DNA of 64,000 bases from Nonomuraea candida (GTDB lineage Bacteria; Actinomycetota; Actinomycetes; Streptosporangiales; Streptosporangiaceae). Each line of letters opens with the position of its first letter. Within the stretch, counting starts at the first letter, position 1. Below the pieces are notes generated by a model. That model saw nothing but the letters and a program-made list of their open reading frames with translations, searched no databases and was not told where the DNA came from. The position numbers were made by a program, and so were the translations under genes. The stretch spans positions 1-64,000 of the forward strand of contig NZ_JOAG01000045.1 of the NCBI RefSeq assembly GCF_000725485.1. Reading direction: 5' to 3'. Below, piece by piece: positions 51,057 through 59,707 of the stretch.

Positions 51057-51748
51057 ACGCGGCCCCGGAGAAGACGGCCGCAGGGAAGGCGGCCGCAGGG
51101 AAGACGGCCGCAAGGACGGGGCGGGCCCGGGGGACGCGGGAGATCATTCTTGACGCCGCCGAGAGGCTGTTCGCCGAGCACGGCGTCGGCGAGGTGTCCA
51201 ACCGGCAGATCAGCGAGGCCGCCGGGCAGGGCAACCACTTCGCCGTCGGCTACCACTTCGGCACCAAGGCCGACCTGGTGCGGGCGATCGTCCGCCGCTA
51301 TCTGGCGGACCTGGAGGAGCGGCGCCTGCGGCTGCTGGCGCGGATCGGCGGCTCCACCGACCTGCGCGACTGGATCTCCTGCCTGGTACGCCCCGCCACC
51401 GACCACCTCGACGCGCTCGGCGTGCCCAGCCGGCGGGCCCAGTGCATGGCCCAGATCGACACCGTGCCGGCCATGCGGCAGATCGTCATCGAGGAGGCCG
51501 CGGGCACCCGCTCCATGCGCGCCACCCTCGACGGCATGATCCGGCTGCTGCCCGGCCTGCCCGAGGAGGTGCTGCGCGAGCGCGGCGACATGAGCCGCCT
51601 GCTGCTCGTGCACGCCCTGGCCGAGCGGGAACGCGCGCTCAACGAGGGCGGCCCGGCCGCCCGCCCCGCCTGGGACGCCGCCGCCACCGCCCTCACCGAC
51701 GCCCTGACCGGCCTCTGGACGGCCCCGATCTCACCTCCCCCCGAGTAA
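51050..51748 (+). CDS. TetR-family regulator coupled to the P450 gene
   Basis: A 232-residue repressor. After a Lys/Ala-rich head built from three copies of KTAAG-like units (residues 8-22) comes the helix-turn-helix ILDAAERLFAEHGVGEVSNR, QISEAAGQGNHFAVGYHFGT, KADLVRAIVRR. The C-terminal domain (RRAQCMAQIDTVPAMRQIVI) binds a ligand, perhaps the P450 substrate or product. Its start lies within the P450 3' end (7-bp overlap) with GGAGGAGG upstream, so both proteins are made from one mRNA and it likely represses its own promoter at 49791. Confidence 0.88.
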   Translation: MVNAAPEKTAAGKAAAGKTAARTGRARGTREIILDAAERLFAEHGVGEVSNRQISEAAGQGNHFAVGYHFGTKADLVRAIVRRYLADLEERRLRLLARIGGSTDLRDWISCLVRPATDHLDALGVPSRRAQCMAQIDTVPAMRQIVIEEAAGTRSMRATLDGMIRLLPGLPEEVLRERGDMSRLLLVHALAERERALNEGGPAARPAWDAAATALTDALTGLWTAPISPPPE

Positions 51749-51762
51749 GACCCATCCGAACC

Positions 51763-51837
51763 TGCATGAACCCGCGCGAACCGGACCCACGTGAACCGGG
51801 CCCATACGAACCGGGCCCATACGAACCGGAGCCACAC
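51763..51837. repeat. Tandem 15-bp repeat between convergent genes
   Basis: GAACCGGGCCCATAC is repeated about 4.5 times, two copies identical (51793 and 51808). It fills most of the 152-bp gap after the TetR stop. Confidence 0.85.
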
Positions 51838-51900
51838 AGACGGTACCCCGCATTGGCCGGCCCCAGGACGAACCGGCCCGGTGTGAACCGGATCGGGGTG

Positions 51901-52854
51901 TCACAGGTGCCGTAGCGCCGCTTCGACCTGTTCGGGTGCGATGTCGGCCAGTTCGCGCAGGACACGTTCCCGCGTGCCAGGCGCCATGCGGGCGGCGCCC
52001 CGGACCAGCGAGGTGATCCATCCGCGGTTCAGCCGGGCCAGGACGGCCGCGTGGTCCGCGAGCCAGCCGGGGTCGTGCCTGCTGAACGTCAGGGGCGTGT
52101 GGCTGGGTCCGATGCCGTCGAGCGCGAGCTCTCTGGCCAGCTCGAGCGCCGGCCGGTCGGCCGGGTCGCCGTTCTCGTCCAGGACCAGGACACGATCGTG
52201 CAGCAGCAGCGCCGCGTGGTCGAGCAGCGAGGACGCGGGCCGGACGGGATCCGGGACGGAGCCCAGCCAGTCCCGCCGGGCCGCCACCGACCGCGCCAGC
52301 AGCCCTGCGCCGGGCGCGTCCCGCTCGTTGGAGAAGAAGTCGTACGCCGCACGTACGAGACGGGGGTCCCCGCAGTCCAGGAGGCGCGCGACGGACCCGC
52401 TCAGCAGGGGCCGTTCCGCACCGAGGAGGCGGTACAAGCGGGTGACCCAGACCGTGCGCAGTTCGACGCCGGGCGGTTCGAAGGGAGGCAGCAGGATCGT
52501 CCCGGCCGCCAGCGTGTCCCAGTCGGTGGTCGCGTCGAGCCGGACCCCGTCGAGGACGGCGGGCAGCGGGAAACCGGGGTGCCCGGCGCATGTCCAGCCG
52601 GTGAGGACCGGATAGAGATCGTCCGGTTCACCGCCGACCTGATAGGTGTCGTGGACGTCCTGCCGCCGGCACCCGCAGCCGTAGCGCCGGTACCGGGCTT
52701 TCGCCGGCACCTGGGCTCGCACCGGTTCGCCGCAGCGCTCGCAGGCCAGGTTGTTGCAGCCGACGGCGGTGGCCCAGCCGTACTCGTACGGCTCGGGCGG
52801 CAGCCAATGGTCCGGCCCCACCAGATAGGGGTGACGGCGGCAGTGTCGGGTCAT
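51901..52854 (-). CDS. Cys-rich protein of unknown function, partner of the large effector-like gene
   Basis: A 317-residue soluble protein. The first 95 residues contain scattered Cys/His pairs that could bind zinc: CRRHPYLVGP, VGCNNLACERCGEPVRAQ, RRYGCGCRRQ and TGWTCAGHPGFPLP. The rest looks helical and repeat-like (RPLLSGSVARLLDCGDPRLV, AAYDFFSNER, HAALLLHDRVLVLDENGDP). I do not recognise the family. The ATG at 52854 overlaps the stop of the large gene (ATGA), so the two are translated together. It may be an immunity protein, chaperone or adaptor for that protein; this is inferred from coupling alone. Confidence 0.65.
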   Translation of the reverse strand: MTRHCRRHPYLVGPDHWLPPEPYEYGWATAVGCNNLACERCGEPVRAQVPAKARYRRYGCGCRRQDVHDTYQVGGEPDDLYPVLTGWTCAGHPGFPLPAVLDGVRLDATTDWDTLAAGTILLPPFEPPGVELRTVWVTRLYRLLGAERPLLSGSVARLLDCGDPRLVRAAYDFFSNERDAPGAGLLARSVAARRDWLGSVPDPVRPASSLLDHAALLLHDRVLVLDENGDPADRPALELARELALDGIGPSHTPLTFSRHDPGWLADHAAVLARLNRGWITSLVRGAARMAPGTRERVLRELADIAPEQVEAALRHL

Positions 52855-55800
52855 GATCTCGTCGTGGTGCCGGGAGCCTCGTCGGGGAACTTGCCGTTCT
52901 TGCCGCACGCCCGCAGGGTCGCCTCGGTCAGCGGCTTGACGTCACGGTACATGCGCGGCCCCGGCGTGTAGTCGCACCCGAACTCCCTGGCCGCGACCAT
53001 GACCTCGACCAGGGTGTGGTGCTGGGCCCCGACCAGGAAGGCGATGCAGGCCAGCCGGGTGGGGTAGCGCTCGCCGCCGAGCACCGCGGCCGCGCTCATC
53101 ATCGACACCGTCGTGCCGGAGGGCCCGGCGCCGAGTGGCAGGCCCAGCCGCCGCTTGGCCTGGACCCATTGGTTGCTCTCCTTCATCATCCACACCTTCG
53201 AACCCGCGACCCACCGTAGCGCCTGGTCCCGCTGCCAGTCCGGGTCGATCCTGCGCTGCATCCGCACCTGCCGGGCGCTGAACCTGAAGCCGGTCTCGGC
53301 GAGGGTCAAGCCGAGCTCGCGGCTCTCCCCTTCCGGCCGCGGCTCTCTCGACTCCCGCTGGTGCTCGACCTCGGAGCCCGGGGGAATCGGCGCCATCGCG
53401 CGGGGCAACTGCCGTCGCTCGACGGTCTGCGGCGTCATCCCGGCTTCGCGCATCTCCGCCCGCCGGGTGTTCAGGATCTCGAGATTCAGCCCCGCCCGCA
53501 CGATGAACTCATCGATCTCTGCCTGTTTCTCGCTGTCCATGATGTCCATGCCCAGGATGTTGGTGAAGAACTCGGTGATGTGGACGAACCGTTCGGTGAG
53601 GGTGCCCTTGTCGAACACCGCCATCACGTCCTTCACCTCTTTCCCGACAAAGCCGGACTTGTGCTCGTCCTCCTGGCCGATCTTCTTCAAGACCTCGGCG
53701 AGTTTCGCGTCCGCGCGGTCCCACTTCCCGCCGGCCTTCGCCTTGATGTACGCCTTCGCGCTGCGCGCCATGGTGGCCATGGCCGAGTTCGCGGCACGAT
53801 GGGTCGCGGCCTTGGCCGCCAGTTTCCGTTCGAACGCCTTCGCGTCTTCGGTGAAGTGGGGATTGGCGCCCGTCGCCTGGTCGCCCTCCGTCTTCGCGGC
53901 CGAGTCGCGGACCCCCTCCGGGTTGATCCTCCCGTACACTGCCCAGTGGTCGCCCTTGACGACGGGACGGAGCACGTCGAGTCCGTAGCGGATCCGGACC
54001 GCCGTGAGGAGCGGCTGCAGGAGCTTCCCGGCCACGGGACGGCCGCGGAACCTGTTGACGGCCGCCACCCCGGCCGCCAGCGCAGCGGCGAGCCGTTCGC
54101 GCTGCCCGGCCGGGCTGTCGTCGCCGCCGCGCAGCCTGTCCCTGACTCGGGCCGGCAGGGACCTGCGCGGCTTCCCGCGGCGGGTTCTCCGCCTGGCCAT
54201 ACCGGCCTTGAGCTTCGTCCAGAGCTTCCTGACCAGGGCGGCCATCTTGTCGATGACCGCGTCGATGGCGCGGTTGACCGGGCGGGCGAGCCTCTGGAAG
54301 ATCTGGCGGACCTTGCCGGCGATGCCGCCGATGCCCAGGATCGCGGCCAGCGCGCCGAGCAGGACCGGGATGGAGCGGGCCAGGGCCCGTTCGACCAGCG
54401 CGGGCACCCCGCCGCTGCCGCCCCGGGCGATCGCGATCACCGCGTCCAGCACCGCGTTGACGAAGTCGATGATCTGGCGGGCCTGGGTGAGGATGAAGCG
54501 GATGATGTCGATGATCATCTTGCAGGCGCGGATGAACGCCGACGCCGGGCTGAACAGCGACACGATCCAGGTGACGCCGGCGATGACGATCGTGGGCAGC
54601 AGGTAGGAGACCAGGTCGCGGATCAGGGTCTTCTTCAGGTCGCCGACGCGGGTCTTGAGGTCGTCCCACAGGCCGGCCACGCCGCGCCGCTTGGCCTGGG
54701 CGACCAGCGGGACGGCGGTCTCGGCCGCCACCACGGCCTGCTCGGGCACCTTGCGCGCGAGCCGGGAGCGCAGGTTGGCCCACGTCAGACCGAGCAGCGC
54801 GGCCAGCACCCGCAGGATGCCCTGGGCGTCGAAGCTCCTGGGCAGTTGCAGCCCGGCCGCCGCGCCGCTGCCCAGCAGCCAGGCCAGCACCCCCGCCTCC
54901 AGATGCCGGCCGGCGTTCCTGGCGAACAGCCGCAGGCCGCCGCCGACGCCGGTGACCAGGCGGCCGAGGAAGCCGATCGGGTCCTGGAGGATCGCGCCCA
55001 CGGCGGTGGCCGCCTTGCGCAGCACGCCCATCAGCAGCCGGCCCAGCTCCTTGATCGTGGCGATGACGCCGCCGATCGCGTCGGCCGCCCTGGAGACCAG
55101 CCCCTTGTTCTTCTCCTTCTCCGCCGCGATCTCCTCGTCGACGGCCTTGACCGCGTCGGCGTACTTGGTGGCCAGGGTGTCGACCAGCTCGGTGCCCTTG
55201 TCGGAGACGGTGTCCCGCAACTCCGCGAACCTGCCCTCGAAGTCGGCGGCCGCCTCCCGGCCGATCGCCTTCAGGTCCGCGGGCAGCCGGTCGAGGGCGG
55301 CCTTGAGCTGCTTGCGGCCGGTGGCGATGCGCTCCTTGGCGCGGCGCAGCTCCCGCTCGATGACGCCGGCGATGTCGGTGATCACCTGGCGCATGTCCGC
55401 GAGGTAGTGCCGCTTGGCCGTCTCATAGATCTGGTTGGCCTCTTCCGGCAGGTCGGCGAAGAGGTCCTTGACCCAGCGGGCCTTGCCCGCCAGGCCGGAG
55501 TAGCGGCGGTCCTTGTACTCCGCCATGCCCCGCTCGTGCTCGGCCGTGAACCGGTCCCTGGCCCGCTTCTCCTGCCGGGTGAACCGGTCGTCGACCGTCT
55601 TGTCCAGATCCGAGAGGATCTTCTCCACGTCGGTCCTGGTCCGGTCGAAGGCCTCCTGCAGCACCGCGGTGACCTGGGCCCGCTTGCTCTCGTCCCGGGT
55701 CTTGGCGCCCTGCTTGCCGGCGCCGACCTGCCTGCCGGTGCCCACCCGCGTGCCGTGCATGGCCGCCATCGCGGCCGGGCCCATGGTGGCGGCGGCGTTC

Positions 55801-57140
55801 CTGGTCTCCGCGATCTCGCGTGCCTCGCCGGCACGCAGCCGCCGGGGCGCGGTCGCGGCGTGGGCGTCCATGGCCTTCTTGTCCCTGACCGCCTTGCCGA
55901 AGGACGGCTCGTTGGACCTCAGCAACTGCGGCTCGGTCACCCGGGCCTCGGCCATCTGCCGGTCGACCCGTTCCGGTCCGGCCGACAGGTCCGTCGCCGA
56001 CGGAGGCAGCCGGTCCGGTACGGCCCGGCCCGGGTCCGGCGCGCCCGGCCTGCCCGGCACCTTGTCCCCCGCCAGCGGCACGACCTCCTTGGTGTCCGGC
56101 GCCGGTCGTGGCGGTTGCGCGGTCGTGTCGGCGATCTCCTGCGCCGCCGCCTCCTTGCCCGAGCCGACCTTGCCCTGGACCTCGGCCTTGACCTCCCCGG
56201 CCTTGCCCGACTCGCCGAAGGTGTCCGCCTCGTCCAGGTTCTTCGGCGCCCGCCGGGCGACCGCGTCCTCGACGGCCTTGACGAACGCGGCCTTGTCGAA
56301 CTCCTTGGGCCGCGCGGCGTCCATGTCCTCGGCGTGCGCCGCCTTGCCCCGCGCCTCCCGGTCGTCGGGCGGCGGCACCGCGGCCGCCTGCGCCGCCCCC
56401 GCCTCCGCCCCGGCCGGCGGATGACTCGTGCCGAGGTGCCGCTTCTTCGCCGCGACGTCCTTCTGCAACGCCTGGAACTTGGGGTCCGCGCCGGGGGAGC
56501 GGGGCCCTGCGGCCCGCTCCTTCTTCGCCGCCGCCCGGCCCGCGTCCTCCTTCGCCGCGCGGTCCGCGTCCTCCTTCGGCGTCGTGCCCGGGTCCTGCCG
56601 CTCCGGCCTGGCCGCGGGCGGCGCGGTCGCCTTGCTCCCGGGCGCCGGCGGCTTCCTGCGCGCCGCGGGAATGCCGGTCGTCCCCGGTGATGTGGGTGCG
56701 GGACCTGTGGTCGTGACCGGAATTGTGGTCGTGACGGGAGTTGGGGTCTGGGTGGGCGTTCTGGCTGGAATGGGTGCGGCTGGAATGGGTGCGGCCGGGG
56801 CGGGTGCGGCCGGGGCGGGCAATGCTCCTGCCCGGGTCGCCACCGCCTGGTTGCCGACGAGCTCCTGGCCGGACAGGAGCAGGGGCCCGCGCCACCCCGA
56901 CCGGCGCGGGCCGGCGTCGGGCTCCTGCCCGCCCATCGCCGCCGCCACGGCCGCGTTGCCCACCAGCGTCCGCGCGCGGACGACGTCGGCCGAGACCGGG
57001 TCCATCGCGCTCGGCCGCCGCCGGCTGTTCGGCAGGGACGACAGGGACGGTGGCGGCAGGGACGGGGACGACACTGCCGGAGCCGGCACCGCCCGGCTGG
57101 TCGCCGGCCGTGGTGGGCGCACCTTCAAGGGGACGGGCAT
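52851..57140 (-). CDS. Giant eCIS-associated effector-like protein (pore-forming/toxin candidate)
   Basis: A 1429-residue protein. The N-terminus has two LVGNxAV motifs (ARTLVGNAAVAAAM and GQELVGNQAVATRA), like the GNxAV motif near the start of many effectors loaded into actinobacterial extracellular contractile injection systems. Then come a long Pro/Thr linker, about 500 charged residues likely coiled coil (RERIATGRKQLKAALDRLPA type), and hydrophobic segments near 700-760 (DPIGFLGRLVTGVGGGLRLF, GVLAWLLGSGAAAG) and 847-870 (LLPTIVIAGVTWIVSLFSPA). A C-terminal domain carries GLPLGAGPSGTTVSMMSAAA and CIAFLVGAQHHTLVEVMVAA. The middle matches my memory of such effectors. No sheath, tube or baseplate genes are present. 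The ATG at 57140 has a weak site; a GTG at 57185 is possible. Confidence 0.75.
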   Translation of the reverse strand: MPVPLKVRPPRPATSRAVPAPAVSSPSLPPPSLSSLPNSRRRPSAMDPVSADVVRARTLVGNAAVAAAMGGQEPDAGPRRSGWRGPLLLSGQELVGNQAVATRAGALPAPAAPAPAAPIPAAPIPARTPTQTPTPVTTTIPVTTTGPAPTSPGTTGIPAARRKPPAPGSKATAPPAARPERQDPGTTPKEDADRAAKEDAGRAAAKKERAAGPRSPGADPKFQALQKDVAAKKRHLGTSHPPAGAEAGAAQAAAVPPPDDREARGKAAHAEDMDAARPKEFDKAAFVKAVEDAVARRAPKNLDEADTFGESGKAGEVKAEVQGKVGSGKEAAAQEIADTTAQPPRPAPDTKEVVPLAGDKVPGRPGAPDPGRAVPDRLPPSATDLSAGPERVDRQMAEARVTEPQLLRSNEPSFGKAVRDKKAMDAHAATAPRRLRAGEAREIAETRNAAATMGPAAMAAMHGTRVGTGRQVGAGKQGAKTRDESKRAQVTAVLQEAFDRTRTDVEKILSDLDKTVDDRFTRQEKRARDRFTAEHERGMAEYKDRRYSGLAGKARWVKDLFADLPEEANQIYETAKRHYLADMRQVITDIAGVIERELRRAKERIATGRKQLKAALDRLPADLKAIGREAAADFEGRFAELRDTVSDKGTELVDTLATKYADAVKAVDEEIAAEKEKNKGLVSRAADAIGGVIATIKELGRLLMGVLRKAATAVGAILQDPIGFLGRLVTGVGGGLRLFARNAGRHLEAGVLAWLLGSGAAAGLQLPRSFDAQGILRVLAALLGLTWANLRSRLARKVPEQAVVAAETAVPLVAQAKRRGVAGLWDDLKTRVGDLKKTLIRDLVSYLLPTIVIAGVTWIVSLFSPASAFIRACKMIIDIIRFILTQARQIIDFVNAVLDAVIAIARGGSGGVPALVERALARSIPVLLGALAAILGIGGIAGKVRQIFQRLARPVNRAIDAVIDKMAALVRKLWTKLKAGMARRRTRRGKPRRSLPARVRDRLRGGDDSPAGQRERLAAALAAGVAAVNRFRGRPVAGKLLQPLLTAVRIRYGLDVLRPVVKGDHWAVYGRINPEGVRDSAAKTEGDQATGANPHFTEDAKAFERKLAAKAATHRAANSAMATMARSAKAYIKAKAGGKWDRADAKLAEVLKKIGQEDEHKSGFVGKEVKDVMAVFDKGTLTERFVHITEFFTNILGMDIMDSEKQAEIDEFIVRAGLNLEILNTRRAEMREAGMTPQTVERRQLPRAMAPIPPGSEVEHQRESREPRPEGESRELGLTLAETGFRFSARQVRMQRRIDPDWQRDQALRWVAGSKVWMMKESNQWVQAKRRLGLPLGAGPSGTTVSMMSAAAVLGGERYPTRLACIAFLVGAQHHTLVEVMVAAREFGCDYTPGPRMYRDVKPLTEATLRACGKNGKFPDEAPGTTTRS

Positions 57141-57239
57141 GGCGGCGCTTTTCCCGTACGACGACTGGTGGACGAAGCATGGCACCGGGCGCGTCGCGGC
57201 GGTGCCGCCCCGGCGTCACCGCGCCGTCACCGAGCGCCC

Positions 57240-57293
57240 GGGACGCGGAAGAAGCCCGGGACGCGGAAGAACGCCGGGACGCGGAAGAACGCG
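57240..57293. repeat. Three tandem copies of an 18-bp repeat
   Basis: GGGACGCGGAAGAACGCC starts at 57240, 57258 and 57276, in the region shared by the divergent effector-like and permease genes. It may affect either promoter. Confidence 0.88.
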
Positions 57294-57356
57294 GTGTCGC
57301 CGGTTGAGCGGCCGACGGTGGGGAAGGTCGCCCTCACGGAACGTAGTGGGAGCGTC

Positions 57357-58748
57357 ATGATCAGTAGACGGAGTGTCTTCAGGCGCAAGCCGATCGAGCA
57401 CATCGCCACCGAGCACGAGGGCGAGCTGTCCAGGTCGCTCGGGTTGTGGCAGCTCACGGCCATCGGCGTGGGCGGCATCATCGGGGCGGGCATCTTCGCC
57501 CTGGCGGGCGCGGTCGCCAACGAGACCGCCGGGCCGGCCGTGCTGGTGTCGTTCCTCATCGCGGGGGTGGCCAGCGCCGCCGCCGCGCTCTCCTACGCCG
57601 AGTTCGCCGGCCTGATCCCGAAGGCCGGCTCCGCCTACACCTACGGGTACGCGGTCCTGGGCGAGATCGTCGGCTGGCTCATCGGCTGGGACCTGCTGCT
57701 GGAGTACACCGCGATCGTCGCCGTCGTGGCCATCGGCATCTCCGGCTACTTCGGCTTCCTCGTCCAGCAGCTCGGCCTGACGCTGCCCGCCTGGTCGCTC
57801 GGCGCGCCGGGCACCGGCGAGGGGCACGTGGTGGACCTGTTCGCGGTGGTGTTGTGCCTGCTCATCGCGTTCCTGCTGAACCTGGGCATCCGCGCGGCGG
57901 CCAGGTTCGAGACGTTCGTGGTGGGGGTCAAGGTCGCGGTCGTGCTGCTGGTCATCGCGGTCGGCTTCTTCCACGTCAGCACCGCCAACTACACCCCGTT
58001 CTTCCCGTACGGGGTCGGCGGCGCCATCACCGGGGCGGCCACCGTGTTCTTCGCCGTGTTCGGCTACGACGCGATGAGCACCGCGGCCGAGGAGTCGCGC
58101 GACGCCCGCCGGCACATGCCCAAGGCGATCATCTACTCGCTGGTCATCTCCATGATCCTGTACGTGCTGGCCACGCTCGTCCTGACCGGCATGCAGAACT
58201 ACCGCGAGATCGACCCGGAGAGCGGCTTCTCCTCGGCCTTCGCCGCGGTCGGGCTGCCCGGCCTGGCCTCGGTGATCGCGGCGGGCGCCATCGTGGGCAT
58301 CCTCACCGTGATGTTCACGTTCATGCTCGGCGTCACCCGGGTCTGGTTCTCGATGAGCCGGGACGGCCTGCTGCCCGGCTGGTTCGCCAAGCTCCACCCG
58401 GTGCGCCGGGTGCCCTCGCGCGTCACCTGGATCGTCGGCGCGGCCTCGGCGCTGATCGCCGGGTTCCTGCCCATCAGGGAGGCGGCCGAGCTGACGAACA
58501 TCGGCATCCTGCTGGCGTTCGTGGTGGTGTGCGTGGCGGTGATCGTGCTGCGCTACCGGCAGCCGGACCTGCCGCGCTCGTTCCGCACCCCCTGGATGCC
58601 CGTGGTGCCGGCCGTCGGGGTGGTCTTCTCGGTCTGGCTGATCACCTTCCTCGCCCCGGTGACGTGGCTGCGCTTCGCCGCCTGGTTCGCGCTCGGGCTG
58701 GTCATCTATTTCGCGTACGGGAGGCGGCACTCCGCGCTGGAACGCTGA
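57357..58748 (+). CDS. APC-family amino acid permease (cationic amino acid transporter-like)
   Basis: A 463-residue permease with about 12 helices. The first carries the APC substrate motif LTAIGVGGIIGAGIFALAGA; later features are KAGSAYTYGYAVLGEIVGWL, FFAVFGYDAMSTAAEESRDA (CAT-subfamily signature), and RVWFSMSRDGLLPGWFAKLH. It probably imports amino acids with protons. The ATG at 57357 follows GGGAG. It is divergent from the effector-like gene, with an 18-bp repeat array between. Confidence 0.92.
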   Translation: MISRRSVFRRKPIEHIATEHEGELSRSLGLWQLTAIGVGGIIGAGIFALAGAVANETAGPAVLVSFLIAGVASAAAALSYAEFAGLIPKAGSAYTYGYAVLGEIVGWLIGWDLLLEYTAIVAVVAIGISGYFGFLVQQLGLTLPAWSLGAPGTGEGHVVDLFAVVLCLLIAFLLNLGIRAAARFETFVVGVKVAVVLLVIAVGFFHVSTANYTPFFPYGVGGAITGAATVFFAVFGYDAMSTAAEESRDARRHMPKAIIYSLVISMILYVLATLVLTGMQNYREIDPESGFSSAFAAVGLPGLASVIAAGAIVGILTVMFTFMLGVTRVWFSMSRDGLLPGWFAKLHPVRRVPSRVTWIVGAASALIAGFLPIREAAELTNIGILLAFVVVCVAVIVLRYRQPDLPRSFRTPWMPVVPAVGVVFSVWLITFLAPVTWLRFAAWFALGLVIYFAYGRRHSALER

Positions 58749-58752
58749 CCCC

Positions 58753-58779
58753 CGTCACACCGCCCCGGTCGCGTACGTC
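58753..58779 (+). promoter_or_regulatory. Candidate ECF41-type autoregulatory promoter
   Basis: CGTCACA (58753-58759), exactly 16 nt, then CGTC (58776-58779), 37 bp before the sigma gene start. The published ECF41 consensus is TGTCACA-N16-CGTC, so one base differs. Confidence 0.7.
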
Positions 58780-58816
58780 AATGTGGTGACGGACTGCGAC
58801 GACGATGTGGAGCGAG

Positions 58817-59707
58817 ATGGACGAGCACGAACTCCTGGCGAGCCGGTTCGAGGCGCACCGGGGGCAGTTGAAGGCGGTCGCCTACCGGATGCTGGGCTCG
58901 CTCAGCGAGGCCGAGGACGCGGTGCAGGAGGCGTGGTTGCGGCTGAGCCGCAGCGACGCCGGCGAGGTGGAGAACCTCGGCGGCTGGCTCACCACGGTGG
59001 TCGGCCGGGTCTGCCTGGACATGTTGCGCGCCCGCACCTCGCGGCGGGAGGAGCCGCTGGAGGGGCGCCTGCCCGACCCGGTGGTGAGCCCGCCCGGCGG
59101 GCCCGACCCGGAGCAGGCGGCGCTGGTGGCCGACTCCGTCGGGCTGGCGCTGCTGGTGGTGCTGGAGTCGCTCGCCCCGGCCGAGCGGCTGGCGTTCGTG
59201 CTGCACGACATGTTCGCGGTGCCGTTCGAGGAGATCGCGCCGCTCGTCGGGCGTACGCCGGCCGCGACCAGGCAGCTCGCCAGCCGGGCCCGGCGGCGGG
59301 TGCGCGGGGCGGCCCCGGTGCCCGATCCCGACCTGGGCCGGCAGCGGGAGATCGTGGAGGCGTTCATCGGGGCCGCGCACCGCGGTGACTTCGCGGGGCT
59401 GGTGGCCGTGCTCGACCCCGGCGTGGTGATGCGCGCCGACGGCGGCGCGGCGCCCGAGGGCGGCTGGAAGGAGGTCCGCGGCGCGGCGAACGTGGCCGCC
59501 CAGGCGCTGTCCTTCCGCGGCCGGTCGGCGTCGACCGGGCATCCGGCGGTGGTCAACGGCCTGGCCGGGGTGGTCAACACCGTGGCGGGCAAGCCGTCGG
59601 CGGTGATGAGCTTCACGGTCGCCGGCGGGCGCATCGTCGCCATCGACATCCTCGCCGACCCCGAGCGGCTGGCCGGCCTCGACCTGGCGCCGCTGATCAC
59701 CGGCTGA
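58817..59707 (+). CDS. sigJ: RNA polymerase ECF41 sigma factor (SigJ family)
   Basis: A 296-residue sigma factor. Region 2 is HRGQLKAVAYRMLGSLSEAE then DAVQEAWLRLSR; region 4 is VVLESLAPAERLAFVLHDMF then VPFEEIAPLVGRTPAATRQL. A SnoaL-like extension (residues 180-296) has the ECF41 features DGGAAPEGGWKEVRGA and NGLAG. In ECF41 factors this domain tunes activity and replaces a membrane anti-sigma factor. The ATG at 58817 has GGAG close upstream; an ATG at 58805 would add four residues. The 3' end overlaps the convergent XRE gene by 11 bp. The usual partner, a carboxymuconolactone decarboxylase or oxidoreductase, is not adjacent on this strand. Confidence 0.92.
   Translation: MDEHELLASRFEAHRGQLKAVAYRMLGSLSEAEDAVQEAWLRLSRSDAGEVENLGGWLTTVVGRVCLDMLRARTSRREEPLEGRLPDPVVSPPGGPDPEQAALVADSVGLALLVVLESLAPAERLAFVLHDMFAVPFEEIAPLVGRTPAATRQLASRARRRVRGAAPVPDPDLGRQREIVEAFIGAAHRGDFAGLVAVLDPGVVMRADGGAAPEGGWKEVRGAANVAAQALSFRGRSASTGHPAVVNGLAGVVNTVAGKPSAVMSFTVAGGRIVAIDILADPERLAGLDLAPLITG

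Noticed and set aside
53361..56690. 1109-codon rightward frame opposite the giant gene
   Set aside because: Antisense shadow produced by high GC; the leftward frame has the coiled coil, GNxAV motifs and coupling to the next gene.
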